From contig NZ_CANMFS010000003.1 of the NCBI RefSeq assembly GCF_947497275.1, positions 62,001 to 126,000 of the forward strand: a stretch of 64,000 bases of DNA. Reading direction: 5' to 3'. A program made the translations under genes and the position numbers. The notes below the pieces were generated by a model that was given only the letters and a program-made list of their open reading frames with translations, had not been told where the DNA came from and ran no database searches. Positions 27,553-37,326 of the stretch are shown one piece after another. Origin of the DNA: an uncultured Sulfitobacter sp. (GTDB lineage: Bacteria > Pseudomonadota > Alphaproteobacteria > Rhodobacterales > Rhodobacteraceae). The stretch's first letter is position 1. Each line of letters begins with the position of its first letter.

Positions 27553-28218
27553 ATGATTGAATGGATCGTGTCGCCGGGGCTGACCGACTTTCGTAGCGCC
27601 GAGGCTTGGATGGAAGCGCGGGTAGATGCGATACTGTCCGGTGTGGCGCACGAATGTATCTGGCTGGTCGAACATCCGCCCCTCTATACTGCGGGCACCT
27701 CCGCACGCGAGGCGGATCTGAAGGATCCCGACTGGTTTCCGGTCTATCCGACGCGGCGGGGCGGACAGTACACCTATCACGGACCGGGCCAACGGGTCGT
27801 CTATGTCATGCTCGATGTCGGCGCGCGCGGGCGCGACGTTCGGCTGTTCGTTCAGAACCTCGAAGCATGGATCATCGCCGCACTCGACCGGTTTAACGTC
27901 GCGGCCGGCCTCCGCGATGGTCGGGTGGGCGTTTGGGTAGAGCGGCCCGAAAAGGCCCGAACGATTTCCAACCAGACCGCGGAAGACAAGATCGCGGCGA
28001 TCGGTATCAGGCTGCGCAAATGGATCAGCTTTCACGGCATCGCCATTAATGTCGAGCCGGATCTGGACCATTTCAGCGGTATCGTCCCCTGCGGGATCTC
28101 CGCACACGGAGTGACCAGTCTTGTGGATCTTGGTCTGCCTGTAACGATGGGCGATCTCGATCTGGCGCTGCGCGAAACCTTCACTGAGGTTTTCGCGGAG
28201 AGTCCCCAACCGGTTTGA
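27553..28218 (+). CDS. lipB: Octanoyl-[acyl-carrier protein]:protein N-octanoyltransferase
   Basis: 221 residues. LipB moves octanoate from acyl carrier protein onto lipoyl domains, the first step of lipoate synthesis. Motifs in order are [12 protein letters not shown], the catalytic lysine in [20 protein letters not shown], and the catalytic cysteine in GIVPCGI. The length is normal. It converges on the response regulator gene with a 28-base gap. Confidence 0.95.
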   Translation: MIEWIVSPGLTDFRSAEAWMEARVDAILSGVAHECIWLVEHPPLYTAGTSAREADLKDPDWFPVYPTRRGGQYTYHGPGQRVVYVMLDVGARGRDVRLFVQNLEAWIIAALDRFNVAAGLRDGRVGVWVERPEKARTISNQTAEDKIAAIGIRLRKWISFHGIAINVEPDLDHFSGIVPCGISAHGVTSLVDLGLPVTMGDLDLALRETFTEVFAESPQPV

Positions 28219-28246
28219 GAGCGCCGGACGATCACGGCACACAGGA

Positions 28247-28675
28247 TCACGCTGCGTCCCGGTCCCGGCGGAGCCGCTGATACTCATCTATCAGTTCCAT
28301 CAACCGCTCTATCCGCATCGGTTTTTCGCAAAAGCTGTGCACGTTGGGATCTGCATCCGCGCGCGCGTGGTCCGCCAGCAGCAGAGATGTAGACAGCATG
28401 ACAATAATCAGCTGCCCGTTCGTCGCGATATCAAGCGCGCCATAGCGCTCCAGGAATTCGAAACCGCCCATGCGGGGCATGTTGATATCGAGAAAGATGA
28501 GTTCGGGCAAAGCCACTCCGGCGGCTAGATCGCGTTCGATGATTTCGAGCGCCTCCTGCCCATCGGTTGCAACCTCGATCGTACGCGCGCGGCCGGAACT
28601 TTTGATCACGCGGGTGTGCATCATGTTTGTCACAGCGTCGTCGTCGACGAGCAGAATACGGTCAAGCGGCTCCAT
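28247..28675 (-). CDS. Single-domain response regulator (CheY/Rcp-like)
   Basis: 142 residues, receiver domain only. Acidic pocket DDD at residues 11-13, phospho-acceptor aspartate ~63 in FLDINMPRMGG, switch residue in VMLSTS, and the conserved lysine in CEKPM. No output domain, so it works by protein interaction. Its first 14 bases overlap the end of the histidine kinase gene, so they form a pair, in the style of phytochrome-type kinases with Rcp1. The ATG at 28675 is chosen because the domain starts there. Confidence 0.9.
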   Translation of the reverse strand: MEPLDRILLVDDDAVTNMMHTRVIKSSGRARTIEVATDGQEALEIIERDLAAGVALPELIFLDINMPRMGGFEFLERYGALDIATNGQLIIVMLSTSLLLADHARADADPNVHSFCEKPMRIERLMELIDEYQRLRRDRDAA

Positions 28676-29942
28676 CGGGGGCCTCCTCTTTTCGAAAAAC
28701 AATTTTGAATTCGGCGCCCTGCCCTTTCGTGGACGACACCGTGATCTGGCCGCCGGCCCTCTTGATCCGGCGTTGGGCACAGTGCAGCGCCATTCCATCG
28801 CCGTGGGGTGCCTTGTGCGCCCGCTGGAACAGCCCGAAAACCTTGGGTAGATCGGCCGGAAGGGAAAGCCCCGTGCCATTATCCGCGACACTTAATGTCG
28901 GACCGTCAGGCTCCTCGCTGAATTTTAACACAATGCGCGCAGGACGCGCGGGATCGGCATAGCGAACCGCATTGTCGACCACCGCTTCCAGCACACTGTC
29001 AATCTCCACAGGACAGTAAGACACCCAACTGTCGTTCGGAATATCGACCTCCACCTTTGCACCGCTTTGCACCAAAGCAGGCCTGAGCGTGTGCAACGTT
29101 TTGCGTGCCACTACCGACAGGTCGGACGGGAGAAACTTCGGCTCGTCCGCGAGCCTGATCTGCGAGATCCGGACAAGCGCTGCGATCTTGTCGTTCAACT
29201 GCTGCGCGCAGGTACTGATCCAGGCAACCTCCTCGGCCTGCTCCTGGGTCATGGTATCGGTGGATTGTTCGAGCATGTGACCCAGCCGGCAAAGATTGTT
29301 GACCGGCACTTTGAGATCGTGGGTCGCGGTGTAGGTGATGTCTTCCAGTTCACTCAGCGCATTTTCCAGTTCTACCGTGCGTTCCCTGATGCGCATCTCA
29401 AGTTCCGTGTTCAAATCTGCAAACGCCTGCGTCCGCTGTGCGACTTGCGCCTCCAAGTCCGCATTCAGCTCCGCAAGTCGCAACACCGCTTCCTTCTTGA
29501 CCGTCATGTCGCTTGCGCAGCCGATATGCCTGAGCACGCGGCCGTTTGCGGCACGGTCGAACACTGCGTCGACGGATCGCAACCAGATAACTTTATTCGT
29601 TTTCGTCAGGACACGGTAATCCACAGTACACTGCCGACCGTCCGCCAGATCCGCGATCTGCGCCAGATGCGTTTCGATCAGCGGTGCGTCGTCCGGATGG
29701 ATCACATGCATCATCATCGCGCTGCCCATCGCGCGAATTTCTTCCGAGCTGTACCCCAGATGGACCCCTACCGAGCGGTTCGTATACACGTTCTCTCCCG
29801 TCTCGTGATCGAACACATAGACAAACCCCGGCATCAGGCCGATCACCTGCTCGATCGTCGGCGCGCGCAGCGCGTGCGGCGGCTGCGCATCTGCCTCCGC
29901 TCGGGCCGGCCCGGCGATGTGGAGGGGATCGGGCAGTGTCAC
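28662..29942 (-). CDS. PAS-domain sensor histidine kinase
   Basis: 426 residues with no membrane segments. A PAS domain at residues ~30-150 (PGFVYVFDHETGENVYTN ... IGCASDMT) is followed by a coiled coil (150-200). The phospho-acceptor His208 lies in YTATHDLKVPVNN, and a HATPase domain contains VVDNAVRYAD and VADNGTGLSLP. The last glycine box is degenerate (HGDGMALHCAQRRI instead of GTGIGL). Cytoplasmic kinases of this form sense light, redox or small ligands; the input is unknown. Its partner is the overlapping receiver gene. Confidence 0.88.
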   Translation of the reverse strand: MTLPDPLHIAGPARAEADAQPPHALRAPTIEQVIGLMPGFVYVFDHETGENVYTNRSVGVHLGYSSEEIRAMGSAMMMHVIHPDDAPLIETHLAQIADLADGRQCTVDYRVLTKTNKVIWLRSVDAVFDRAANGRVLRHIGCASDMTVKKEAVLRLAELNADLEAQVAQRTQAFADLNTELEMRIRERTVELENALSELEDITYTATHDLKVPVNNLCRLGHMLEQSTDTMTQEQAEEVAWISTCAQQLNDKIAALVRISQIRLADEPKFLPSDLSVVARKTLHTLRPALVQSGAKVEVDIPNDSWVSYCPVEIDSVLEAVVDNAVRYADPARPARIVLKFSEEPDGPTLSVADNGTGLSLPADLPKVFGLFQRAHKAPHGDGMALHCAQRRIKRAGGQITVSSTKGQGAEFKIVFRKEEAPDGAA

Positions 29943-30242
29943 GGGATCAACCTTATCATTCCAGAATTACCTGCCTATTTTTCCCAAACTGCCTTTCAAT
30001 ATTCTTAACCGATGGGGGCAGAGCTTCGGTAAGGTCCGTAAAAATTGTCATTCATGTCATCGGCAAGCAGAACGCCGCCGTCGGGGGCGATACGGCAGAT
30101 GCGGCATCTTGAAAATAACTGCCCCTGCGACCATCGCGCCCATTGCCCTGCCTGACGCATGGTTTTACAAGGTTGCGAAGTGCGCTACTGCGTTTTGCCA
30201 ACAGGCGCGGTGCGTTTAATGTATAGTTTTAGGAGGCACCGC
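29943..30242. other. Promoter region between the histidine kinase and ctaD
   Basis: 300 bases, divergent. No gene. Only an incomplete FNR-like half-site (GGATCAA near 29944) is seen. The stretch is moderately AT-rich and presumably holds both promoters. Confidence 0.4.
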
Positions 30243-31916
30243 ATGGCAGACGCAGCCATTCACGGGCACGACCATGAAGACGAACGCGGGTTTTTCACGC
30301 GCTGGTTCATGTCCACCAACCACAAAGACATCGGGATTCTCTACCTGATCGTTTCCGCTTTCGTCGGTTTCATATCTGTGGCTTTCACCATCTACATGCG
30401 TCTGGAGCTCATGCATCCCGGCGTTCAGTACATGTGTATGGAAGGCGCGCGTTTCATCGCCGATTCCTCGGCGACCTGTACGCCGAACGGACACCTCTGG
30501 AACGTTCTGATCACCGGGCACGGCATCCTCATGATGTTCTTCGTCGTGATTCCGGCGCTGTTCGGTGGCTTCGGCAACTACTTCATGCCGTTGCAGATCG
30601 GCGCGCCCGACATGGCGTTCCCACGCATGAACAACCTGTCTTTCTGGCTGTATGTCGCCGGTACGTCGCTGGCTGTATGCTCCGTCCTGCTTCCGGGCGG
30701 CAACGGTCAGGCGGGTTCTGGCGTCGGTTGGGTTCTGTATCCGCCGCTGTCGGTGAAAGAAGGCGGCATGTCGATGGACTTCGCGATCTTCGCGGTCCAC
30801 GTATCCGGCGCGTCGTCCATCCTTGGCGCGATCAACATGATTACGACGTTCCTGAACATGCGCGCGCCCGGCATGACACTGTTCAAGGTGCCACTGTTCT
30901 CATGGTCGATCTTCGTCACAAGCTGGCTGATCCTTCTGTCGTTGCCGGTTCTGGCCGGGGCAATCACGATGCTGCTGATGGATCGCAACTTCGGTTTCGC
31001 GTTCTTTGATCCGGCAGGCGGCGGTGATCCAGTCCTGTACCAGCACATCCTGTGGTTCTTCGGTCACCCCGAAGTGTACATCATCATTCTGCCCGGCTTC
31101 GGCATCATTTCCCACATCATTGCCACCTTCTCGCGCAAGCCGATCTTTGGCTACCTGCCGATGGTCTGGGCGTTAATCGCGATCGGTGTTCTGGGTTTCG
31201 TCGTCTGGGCGCACCACATGTACACCGTCGGGATGAGCCTTAACCAACAAGCCTACTTCATGCTGGCCACAATGGTGATTGCCGTTCCGACCGGCGTCAA
31301 AGTCTTCTCGTGGATCGCAACCATGTGGGGCGGTTCGGTCGAATTCAAGACACCGATGCTCTGGGCCTTCGGCTTCCTGTTCCTGTTCACCGTCGGTGGC
31401 GTGACAGGCATCGTTCTCAGCCAGGCTGCCGTGGACCGTTACTATCACGATACCTATTACGTCGTGGCACACTTCCACTATGTGATGAGCCTCGGTGCCG
31501 TGTTCACCATCTTTGCGGGGATCTATTTCTACCTGCCCAAGATGACGGGCCGGATGTATCCTGAATGGGCCGGTAAGCTGCATTTCTGGATGATGTTCAT
31601 CGGTGCGAACCTGACCTTCTTCCCGCAACACTTCCTGGGCCGTCAGGGCATGCCGCGTCGCTACATCGATTATCCCGATGCCTTCGCGTACTGGAACCTG
31701 TGGTCCAGCTGGGGCGCCTTCCTGTCCTTCGCTTCGTTCGTGTTCTTCTTCGGAATCATAGCCTATACGCTGACACGCGGTAAGCGCGTCACCGAGAACA
31801 ACCCTTGGAACGAATACGCGGACACGCTGGAGTGGACACTGCCCAGCCCGCCACCGGAGCACACCTTCGAGCAGTTGCCGAAGCGTGAAGACTGGGACAA
31901 GGTCCACAGCCACTAA
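30243..31916 (+). CDS. ctaD: Cytochrome c oxidase subunit I (aa3 type)
   Basis: 557 residues, twelve membrane helices. Haem a/a3 and CuB ligands are in [30 protein letters not shown] (His-Tyr crosslink), [12 protein letters not shown] and [13 protein letters not shown]. The D-channel NNLSFWLY segment is present. The ATG at 30243 follows AGGAGG (30231-30236). It stands alone, apart from the usual ctaBCE genes, which is common in this group. It is the high-flux terminal oxidase complementing cbb3. Confidence 0.97.
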   Translation: MADAAIHGHDHEDERGFFTRWFMSTNHKDIGILYLIVSAFVGFISVAFTIYMRLELMHPGVQYMCMEGARFIADSSATCTPNGHLWNVLITGHGILMMFFVVIPALFGGFGNYFMPLQIGAPDMAFPRMNNLSFWLYVAGTSLAVCSVLLPGGNGQAGSGVGWVLYPPLSVKEGGMSMDFAIFAVHVSGASSILGAINMITTFLNMRAPGMTLFKVPLFSWSIFVTSWLILLSLPVLAGAITMLLMDRNFGFAFFDPAGGGDPVLYQHILWFFGHPEVYIIILPGFGIISHIIATFSRKPIFGYLPMVWALIAIGVLGFVVWAHHMYTVGMSLNQQAYFMLATMVIAVPTGVKVFSWIATMWGGSVEFKTPMLWAFGFLFLFTVGGVTGIVLSQAAVDRYYHDTYYVVAHFHYVMSLGAVFTIFAGIYFYLPKMTGRMYPEWAGKLHFWMMFIGANLTFFPQHFLGRQGMPRRYIDYPDAFAYWNLWSSWGAFLSFASFVFFFGIIAYTLTRGKRVTENNPWNEYADTLEWTLPSPPPEHTFEQLPKREDWDKVHSH

Positions 31917-31940
31917 ATCTGGCTGAGGCACCGAAATCTG

Positions 31941-31971
31941 AGGGGCTCCAACGGCGGTTGGAGCCCCTTTT
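31941..31971 (+). terminator. Rho-independent terminator of ctaD
   Basis: AGGGGCTCCAAC, loop GGCG, then its exact complement, followed by TTT. A 12-bp perfect stem starting 25 bases after the ctaD stop. Confidence 0.9.
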
Positions 31972-32240
31972 CAGTCTGCGCTGCATCGTTCATTTGCGGT
32001 ATGTTGCGTGTTTTTAAAGACCTGCATCTTGGCGCGGACGGCAAGCTTGCTCGGTAGATCTGGACCATTCGGCAAAATCACAGACGGCTCGGCCAGGTTC
32101 GATATCGCTGCGTTGGTTCTCGCACCGGTTTTGAGGGGTGCGTTCCGCGTCGCACGTCCAGCGACCCGTTTGACCCACAATGGAGCCGATCTCACATATT
32201 GTCGCATTGATTCCATCGGGCGGAGCGCTAGAAACGTTGT
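31972..32240. other. Intergenic stretch between the ctaD terminator and the DUF2244 gene
   Basis: About 269 bases. Short overlapping frames on both strands have no recognisable content. No operator or hairpin recognised. Confidence 0.4.
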
Positions 32241-32723
32241 ATGCCGTATGAATGGACATCACCTCCGCACACAACCCCGCAAACAATGCGCCTGTGGCCG
32301 CATCAATCGTTGCCCGCGCGGGGCATGGCGGCGTTTGTTCTGTCCACGTTCACTTTGATTTCGATACCGGTGCTGCCGCTGCTGGGATCCCCGATCCTGT
32401 GGGGCATGCTTCCCTTCACGCTCGCCGCTGTCTGGGGCGTCTACTGGGCGCTGCAACGCAACCACAAGGCGCGGCTGATCGAAGAAGAGCTGGTTCTCGC
32501 GGACACCACTGCCTATTTGACACGTACCGATCCGAAGGGGGAGGTGCAGAAATGGGACTGTGACCGCTATTGGACACAGGTGACGAAATACGAAAACGAA
32601 GGGCCGGTCCCGCATTACGTAACGCTGCGGGGCAAGGGCCGTGAGGTCGAGATCGGATCGTTCCTGAGCGAGGAAGAGCGCATCGCACTCTATGACGACC
32701 TGCGCCGCGCGCTCCTGCGATAG
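32241..32723 (+). CDS. DUF2244 domain-containing membrane protein
   Basis: 160 residues. It opens with LWPHQSLPARGMAAFV, the family signature, followed by two membrane helices (residues ~27-65) and a soluble C-terminal half (QKWDCDRYWTQV, GREVEIGSFLSEEER). DUF2244 proteins are integral membrane proteins of unknown function, found in alphaproteobacteria and often near cytochrome oxidase genes; here ctaD lies upstream. The ATG at 32241 is the first plausible start. Confidence 0.85.
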   Translation: MPYEWTSPPHTTPQTMRLWPHQSLPARGMAAFVLSTFTLISIPVLPLLGSPILWGMLPFTLAAVWGVYWALQRNHKARLIEEELVLADTTAYLTRTDPKGEVQKWDCDRYWTQVTKYENEGPVPHYVTLRGKGREVEIGSFLSEEERIALYDDLRRALLR

Positions 32724-32731
32724 ATCAAGTT

Positions 32732-33193
32732 CTAGCTGGACAGACGATCTTTCAGCATCGGTCCCACGCGGCTAAAATCCATCTGCCCGGTATAGTTCGC
32801 CTTCAGCACGGCCATCGCTTTGCCCATATCGCGAATCGAGGTTGCACCGACTTCGCGCACAACCGCATCGACGGCTTCGCGCGCTTCCTCATCGCTCAAC
32901 TGGCGCGGCAGGAACTCCTCGATCACGACAATTTCCGAACGCTCCGACTCCGCAAGATCAAGCCGACCGCCCTCTTCATAGGCACGCGCGGATTCGACGC
33001 GCTGTTTGGCCATCTTTCCAAGAATGGCAAGCACTTCGGCATCCCCCACCCCGTCCTCATTGCCTTCTGCGCGTGCGGCAATGTCCTTGTCCTTGATCGC
33101 GGCGTTGACCAAACGCAACGTCGACAACCGCGTCGTCGCCTTGTCTTTCATTGCCTGTTTCAGTGCTTCGTTGATACGGGTACGCAGTAGCAT
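32732..33193 (-). CDS. GatB/YqeY domain-containing protein
   Basis: 153 residues, all-helical. It starts LRTRINEALKQAMKDKATTRLSTLRLV and ends with GKAMAVLKANYTGQMDFSRVG, both typical of YqeY. The domain is shared with the tail of GatB and may bind tRNA, but its free-standing role is not known. Divergent from carA with about 200 bases between. Confidence 0.9.
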   Translation of the reverse strand: MLLRTRINEALKQAMKDKATTRLSTLRLVNAAIKDKDIAARAEGNEDGVGDAEVLAILGKMAKQRVESARAYEEGGRLDLAESERSEIVVIEEFLPRQLSDEEAREAVDAVVREVGATSIRDMGKAMAVLKANYTGQMDFSRVGPMLKDRLSS

Positions 33194-33396
33194 AAAACGC
33201 CTTTGGATCTGGTGAACTTCACATCAGTTAGAAGCCGGGACACTATCCAATAGACTCGGTACTTGCAATCCTCAGACCCTGAACGTAACACATTGAATTT
33301 GCTTGTCTTTCAATTTATAGGTCTCCTTGACCGCGCGTCCGGCTGCCGATAGGTTGCCGACGCTTGTCGCGCCCTCTTCCTCAAAGGACACCTGCC

Positions 33397-34554
33397 ATGG
33401 CCTCTGCTGATTCCTCCCGCCCCACTGCCTGCCTTGCGCTCGCCGACGGGTCCCTGTTTTACGGTGCGGGCTTCGGTGCCACCGGACTGACGGTGGCCGA
33501 GTTGTGCTTTAACACAGCGATGACCGGCTATCAGGAGATTATGACCGATCCGTCCTACGCCGGACAGATCGTGACGTTTACTTTCCCGCACATCGGAAAC
33601 ACCGGTACCAATCCCGAAGATGACGAAACGGCAGAACCGGTCGCGGCGGGCATGGTCGTCAAATGGATGCCGACCGAGCCGAGCAACTGGCGGGCAGCGC
33701 AGCCCCTGTCCGATTGGCTGGCGTCGCGCGGACGCATCGCGATCGGAGGCATTGATACGCGCCGCCTGACCCGTGCGATCCGCCAGCAAGGCGCGCCACA
33801 CGCCGCCCTCGCCCATAATCCCGACGGGATTTTCGACGTCGAAGAACTTGTAGCCACCGCACGGGCATTTGCCGGTCTGGAAGGGGTCGATCTGGCCAAA
33901 AACGTAACCTGTACACAGTCTTACCGCTGGAACGAGATGCGGTGGGCATGGCCGGACGGCTACGCTCCTCAGACCGCCCCAAGGCACAAGGTCGTCGCCA
34001 TCGACTACGGTGCCAAACGCAATATCCTGCGCTGCCTCGCTTCGGCGGGTTGCGACGTGACGGTTCTGCCTGCCTCGGCGACTTTCGATGACGTGTTGGC
34101 GCACAGTCCCGACGGGGTCTTCCTGTCGAACGGACCGGGCGATCCGGCGGCAACCGGCAGCTACGCAGTGCCGATGATCCGCGATATCCTGGACAAGACC
34201 GAACTGCCTGTCTTCGGCATTTGCCTGGGACATCAGATGCTTGCGCTAGCGCTTGGCGGACAGACCGTCAAGATGAGCCACGGCCATCACGGCGCGAACC
34301 ATCCGGTAAAGGATATGGACACGGGTAAGGTCGAAATTACCTCTATGAATCATGGATTTGCGGTCGACGGACAATCATTGCCCGCCGGTGTCGTGGAAAC
34401 TCACCGATCATTGTTCGATGGATCCAACTGCGGTATCCGCATGGACGGGAGGCCGGTCTATTCCGTACAGCATCACCCCGAAGCAAGCCCCGGTCCGCAA
34501 GACAGTTACTATTTGTTCGAGCGGTTCGCCGAGGCAATGGCGGCGCGCGGCTGA
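33397..34554 (+). CDS. carA: Carbamoyl-phosphate synthase small subunit
   Basis: 385 residues. The glutamine amidotransferase subunit that feeds ammonia to CarB for arginine and pyrimidine synthesis. N-terminal part LADGSLFYGAGFGA and FNTAMTGYQEIMTDPSY. Class I GATase part with LSNGPGDP, the nucleophile in FGICLGHQML, and the catalytic His-Glu in HHPEASPGP. The ATG at 33397 has AAGGA before it. carB is not adjacent. Confidence 0.96.
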   Translation: MASADSSRPTACLALADGSLFYGAGFGATGLTVAELCFNTAMTGYQEIMTDPSYAGQIVTFTFPHIGNTGTNPEDDETAEPVAAGMVVKWMPTEPSNWRAAQPLSDWLASRGRIAIGGIDTRRLTRAIRQQGAPHAALAHNPDGIFDVEELVATARAFAGLEGVDLAKNVTCTQSYRWNEMRWAWPDGYAPQTAPRHKVVAIDYGAKRNILRCLASAGCDVTVLPASATFDDVLAHSPDGVFLSNGPGDPAATGSYAVPMIRDILDKTELPVFGICLGHQMLALALGGQTVKMSHGHHGANHPVKDMDTGKVEITSMNHGFAVDGQSLPAGVVETHRSLFDGSNCGIRMDGRPVYSVQHHPEASPGPQDSYYLFERFAEAMAARG

Positions 34555-34676
34555 CCCCGCTCGGCGATTGTAACACGGTTCTGTTTCAAAGACTTACCCT
34601 CGTTGCCGCGTTAACCCGCTGTTAAGCACTTTCTGTGACACCTGTTGCTCGTGAAGCAATTTCAGGTGCCTACCCG

Positions 34677-36554
34677 ATGAGTGATCTGTTCCTGCGCTTG
34701 TCGGATGCGGAGGTCGCACCGCCGCGCGATCCGCCTCTGGCATTGGGCCGGATACTGGTCAACGAAGGTGTGATTTCCCAGAACGATCTTGTCCATTCGC
34801 TGAATTTGCAGCGCCACATCGACGCGCCGTTGGGGGCCATTCTGGTCTCGGAAGGATTGGCAAGCCAGGACGACGTGCTGCGGATGCTCTCGCACCAGCA
34901 CAATGTACCCATCGCAGATATGGACGCGGATCCGGCAGACCCCAGGTTAGGTGGGCGACTTCCTTCGCCGCTTTGCCTCAAATACAATGTCGTTCCGTGG
35001 AGCACGATGGGCGATACTCTGCTTGTCGCGACGAACCGGCCGGAGCAGTTCGACCAATTGCGCATCTGCTTGGGGCCGATGGGAAGACGGATGCTGCCGG
35101 TTCTCGTTGATGAGCAGCAAATTCGTCGCCAAATCAGTGCCCTCTACGGTGCGGAGCTGGCGCAGAAAGCAGCAGCGCGGGTTCCTGCCGTAGAAAGCTG
35201 CCGCGGGATGAAGGGAACGGCACGGTGGCGCAATTCCGTTGCGGGGATGCTTATTCTGACGTGCGTGCTTCTCCTGCTGCTCGTGCCCCTGTGGTCACTC
35301 ACGGTCGCGATGATGCTGACGTTTATCACCCTGATCATGAGCACGGCGCTAAAACTTGCTGCGTGCATCGCTCAGGTCTGTGCGCCGCGCCAGTCACACC
35401 TGTCGACCGCGAGAACACAGGCTGACGCGTTCCCGCTGCCACAGGTCTCTGTTCTGGTGCCCCTGCTCAAAGAGCAGGAAATAGCCGGCAAGCTCATCCA
35501 GCGCCTGTCGAGGCTGACCTACCCGAAATCACTTCTGGAGGTCGTTCTTGTTCTTGAAGCGGATGACGAGGTAACGCGCGATACGATCGCACGGACCGAG
35601 ATGCCGCCGTGGATCAACGTGATCGAAGTGCCGGGGGCAAACGGTCTCAAAACCAAACCGCGCGCGCTCAATTACGCGCTGGATTTCTGTCGCGGATCAA
35701 TCATAGGCGTCTGGGATGCAGAGGATGCACCGGAGCCCGACCAGATCGAAAAGGTAGTTACTCGATTCAACGACGCACCCGCGAATGTCGCATGTTTGCA
35801 GGGGGTTCTGGACTATTACAACGCCCGGACAAACTGGATTTCGCGCTGCTTCACCATTGAGTACGCAACATGGTGGCGCGTCATTCTGCCCGGGGTCGCA
35901 CGACTTGGTCTTGTGATCCCGCTTGGCGGGACCACCCTGTTCTTTCGCCGCAGCATTCTGGAAAAGCTGTCCGGCTGGGACGCGCACAACGTGACGGAGG
36001 ATGCGGATCTGGGCATTCGGCTCGCGCGGCACGGCTATGTGACCGAACTCATTCCAACGGTGACATTCGAAGAAGCGAACTGTCGCGCCTGGCCTTGGGT
36101 CAAACAGCGGTCGCGGTGGCTCAAGGGGTTTCTGATCACCTGGATGGTGCATATGCGCTCTCCCGGCGCGCTGATGCGCGATCTTGGGTTCATACGGTTT
36201 CTTGGTGTCCAGACGTTGCTGCTGGCGACTTTCGTTCAATTCGCCTGTGCGCCGTTGTTGTGGTCATTCTGGATCGCGTTCGCAGGCTACCCACACCCCG
36301 TCGGTCTGGTCCTCGGCATGCCGGTCCTGCAGGCCATGGCCGTCGCATTTCTGGCCTCAGAGGTGATCAACCTGTCAATATCGGCCATCGCAGTATCCCA
36401 CCGGTCCCATCGCCATTTGATGGGCTACGTCTTTACACTGCCGTTGTATTTCCCCATGGCGGCGATGTCTGCCTACAAAGCCTTGAAGGAGCTGGTGGCA
36501 GAGCCGTTCTACTGGGACAAGACCGAACACGGCATCGCGCCTGATGCCGACTAG
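34677..36554 (+). CDS. Glycosyltransferase family 2 with N-terminal MshEN domain
   Basis: 625 residues from the ATG at 34677. Residues 22-74 hold two copies of the 24-residue MshEN motif (LGRILVNEG...Q and LGAILVSEG...Q) with a five-residue spacer, the layout known to bind cyclic di-GMP in MshE. Two membrane helices lie at ~188-233. A processive GT2 domain follows, with DAED (347-350), TEDAD (440-444) and QRSRW (477-481), as in cellulose-synthase-like enzymes. C-terminal membrane helices end the protein. It probably makes or exports a polysaccharide. The order is the reverse of E. coli NfrB, where MshEN is C-terminal. The Arg normally before LG is absent from both motifs, so nucleotide binding is uncertain. 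Start alternative: GTG at 34635. Confidence 0.85.
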   Translation: MSDLFLRLSDAEVAPPRDPPLALGRILVNEGVISQNDLVHSLNLQRHIDAPLGAILVSEGLASQDDVLRMLSHQHNVPIADMDADPADPRLGGRLPSPLCLKYNVVPWSTMGDTLLVATNRPEQFDQLRICLGPMGRRMLPVLVDEQQIRRQISALYGAELAQKAAARVPAVESCRGMKGTARWRNSVAGMLILTCVLLLLLVPLWSLTVAMMLTFITLIMSTALKLAACIAQVCAPRQSHLSTARTQADAFPLPQVSVLVPLLKEQEIAGKLIQRLSRLTYPKSLLEVVLVLEADDEVTRDTIARTEMPPWINVIEVPGANGLKTKPRALNYALDFCRGSIIGVWDAEDAPEPDQIEKVVTRFNDAPANVACLQGVLDYYNARTNWISRCFTIEYATWWRVILPGVARLGLVIPLGGTTLFFRRSILEKLSGWDAHNVTEDADLGIRLARHGYVTELIPTVTFEEANCRAWPWVKQRSRWLKGFLITWMVHMRSPGALMRDLGFIRFLGVQTLLLATFVQFACAPLLWSFWIAFAGYPHPVGLVLGMPVLQAMAVAFLASEVINLSISAIAVSHRSHRHLMGYVFTLPLYFPMAAMSAYKALKELVAEPFYWDKTEHGIAPDAD

Positions 36555-37216
36555 GCCTCGGCCTCGCGCCGGGCCGCCTCCTGCTTCAGGCGCGTGGCGA
36601 AAGCGACCGAGATATGCGCACGCAAGGCGGCGTCTGCCGCGTCGCCATCGCGCGCCTCGATCGCCGATACGATCCTGTCGTGCTCCTGTTGGGCAATCTC
36701 TCCGCGCCCGACAACAGCCAGCGATGTCGTCGCCATCAACGCCATGGACCGATGGACCAGATCAAGCTGCTGGACCAGAAAGCGGTTGTGCGAAGCAAGA
36801 TGGATCTGCTTGTGAAAGCGGCGGTTGGCCCGCGCCAGCGCCTGCGGATGCCCGACCAGCGCATTATCCGCATTGACCATATCGCGCAGCAGCCGAACCT
36901 CCTCTTCGGTCGCGTTGCGTGCTGCAAGGCGGGCGGCCAGCCCCTCCAATTCGCCGCGCACGACGTACAATTCCGCCACCTGGCTATGATCGAGTGACGC
37001 GACGATCAGACTGCGGCCGTCGCGAACCAGCAGGGATTGTGTCTCAAGCCGTTGCAACGCCTCGCGGATCGGTGTGCGCGAAACCCCCAACCGCTCGGCC
37101 AGCTCACTTTCCACCAGCCTGTCACCGGGGCGATAGATCCCTGTGTCGATCGCATCGAGAATCATTGAATAGGCATCGGTCGGCCCCGGACGCGCGGGAG
37201 TGGTGGCAGGGGGCAA
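36551..37216 (-). CDS. GntR family transcriptional regulator (FadR/FCD subfamily)
   Basis: 221 residues. N-terminal winged helix (RPGDRLVESELAERLGVSRTPIREALQRLE) and an all-helical FCD domain with the metal-ligand pattern ANRRFHKQIHLASHN. FCD regulators respond to organic acids or acyl-CoAs and usually repress nearby catabolic genes. No obvious target operon is adjacent. Converges with the glycosyltransferase gene with a four-base overlap. Confidence 0.9.
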   Translation of the reverse strand: MPPATTPARPGPTDAYSMILDAIDTGIYRPGDRLVESELAERLGVSRTPIREALQRLETQSLLVRDGRSLIVASLDHSQVAELYVVRGELEGLAARLAARNATEEEVRLLRDMVNADNALVGHPQALARANRRFHKQIHLASHNRFLVQQLDLVHRSMALMATTSLAVVGRGEIAQQEHDRIVSAIEARDGDAADAALRAHISVAFATRLKQEAARREAEA

Positions 37217-37326
37217 GGCAATTCTCTTTCCTGAAGGGTACCAATATCCTAACCGGCGCGCACGCGCCTTGCAAAGGCTTCGTCGCCCCCTTGTGCCGGA
37301 CCCATCTTGCCCCTAACACAAACGCC

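Noticed and set aside
29943-29960. Possible FNR box near the ctaD/histidine kinase promoters
   Set aside because: Only the ATCAA half matches; the TTGA half is missing.
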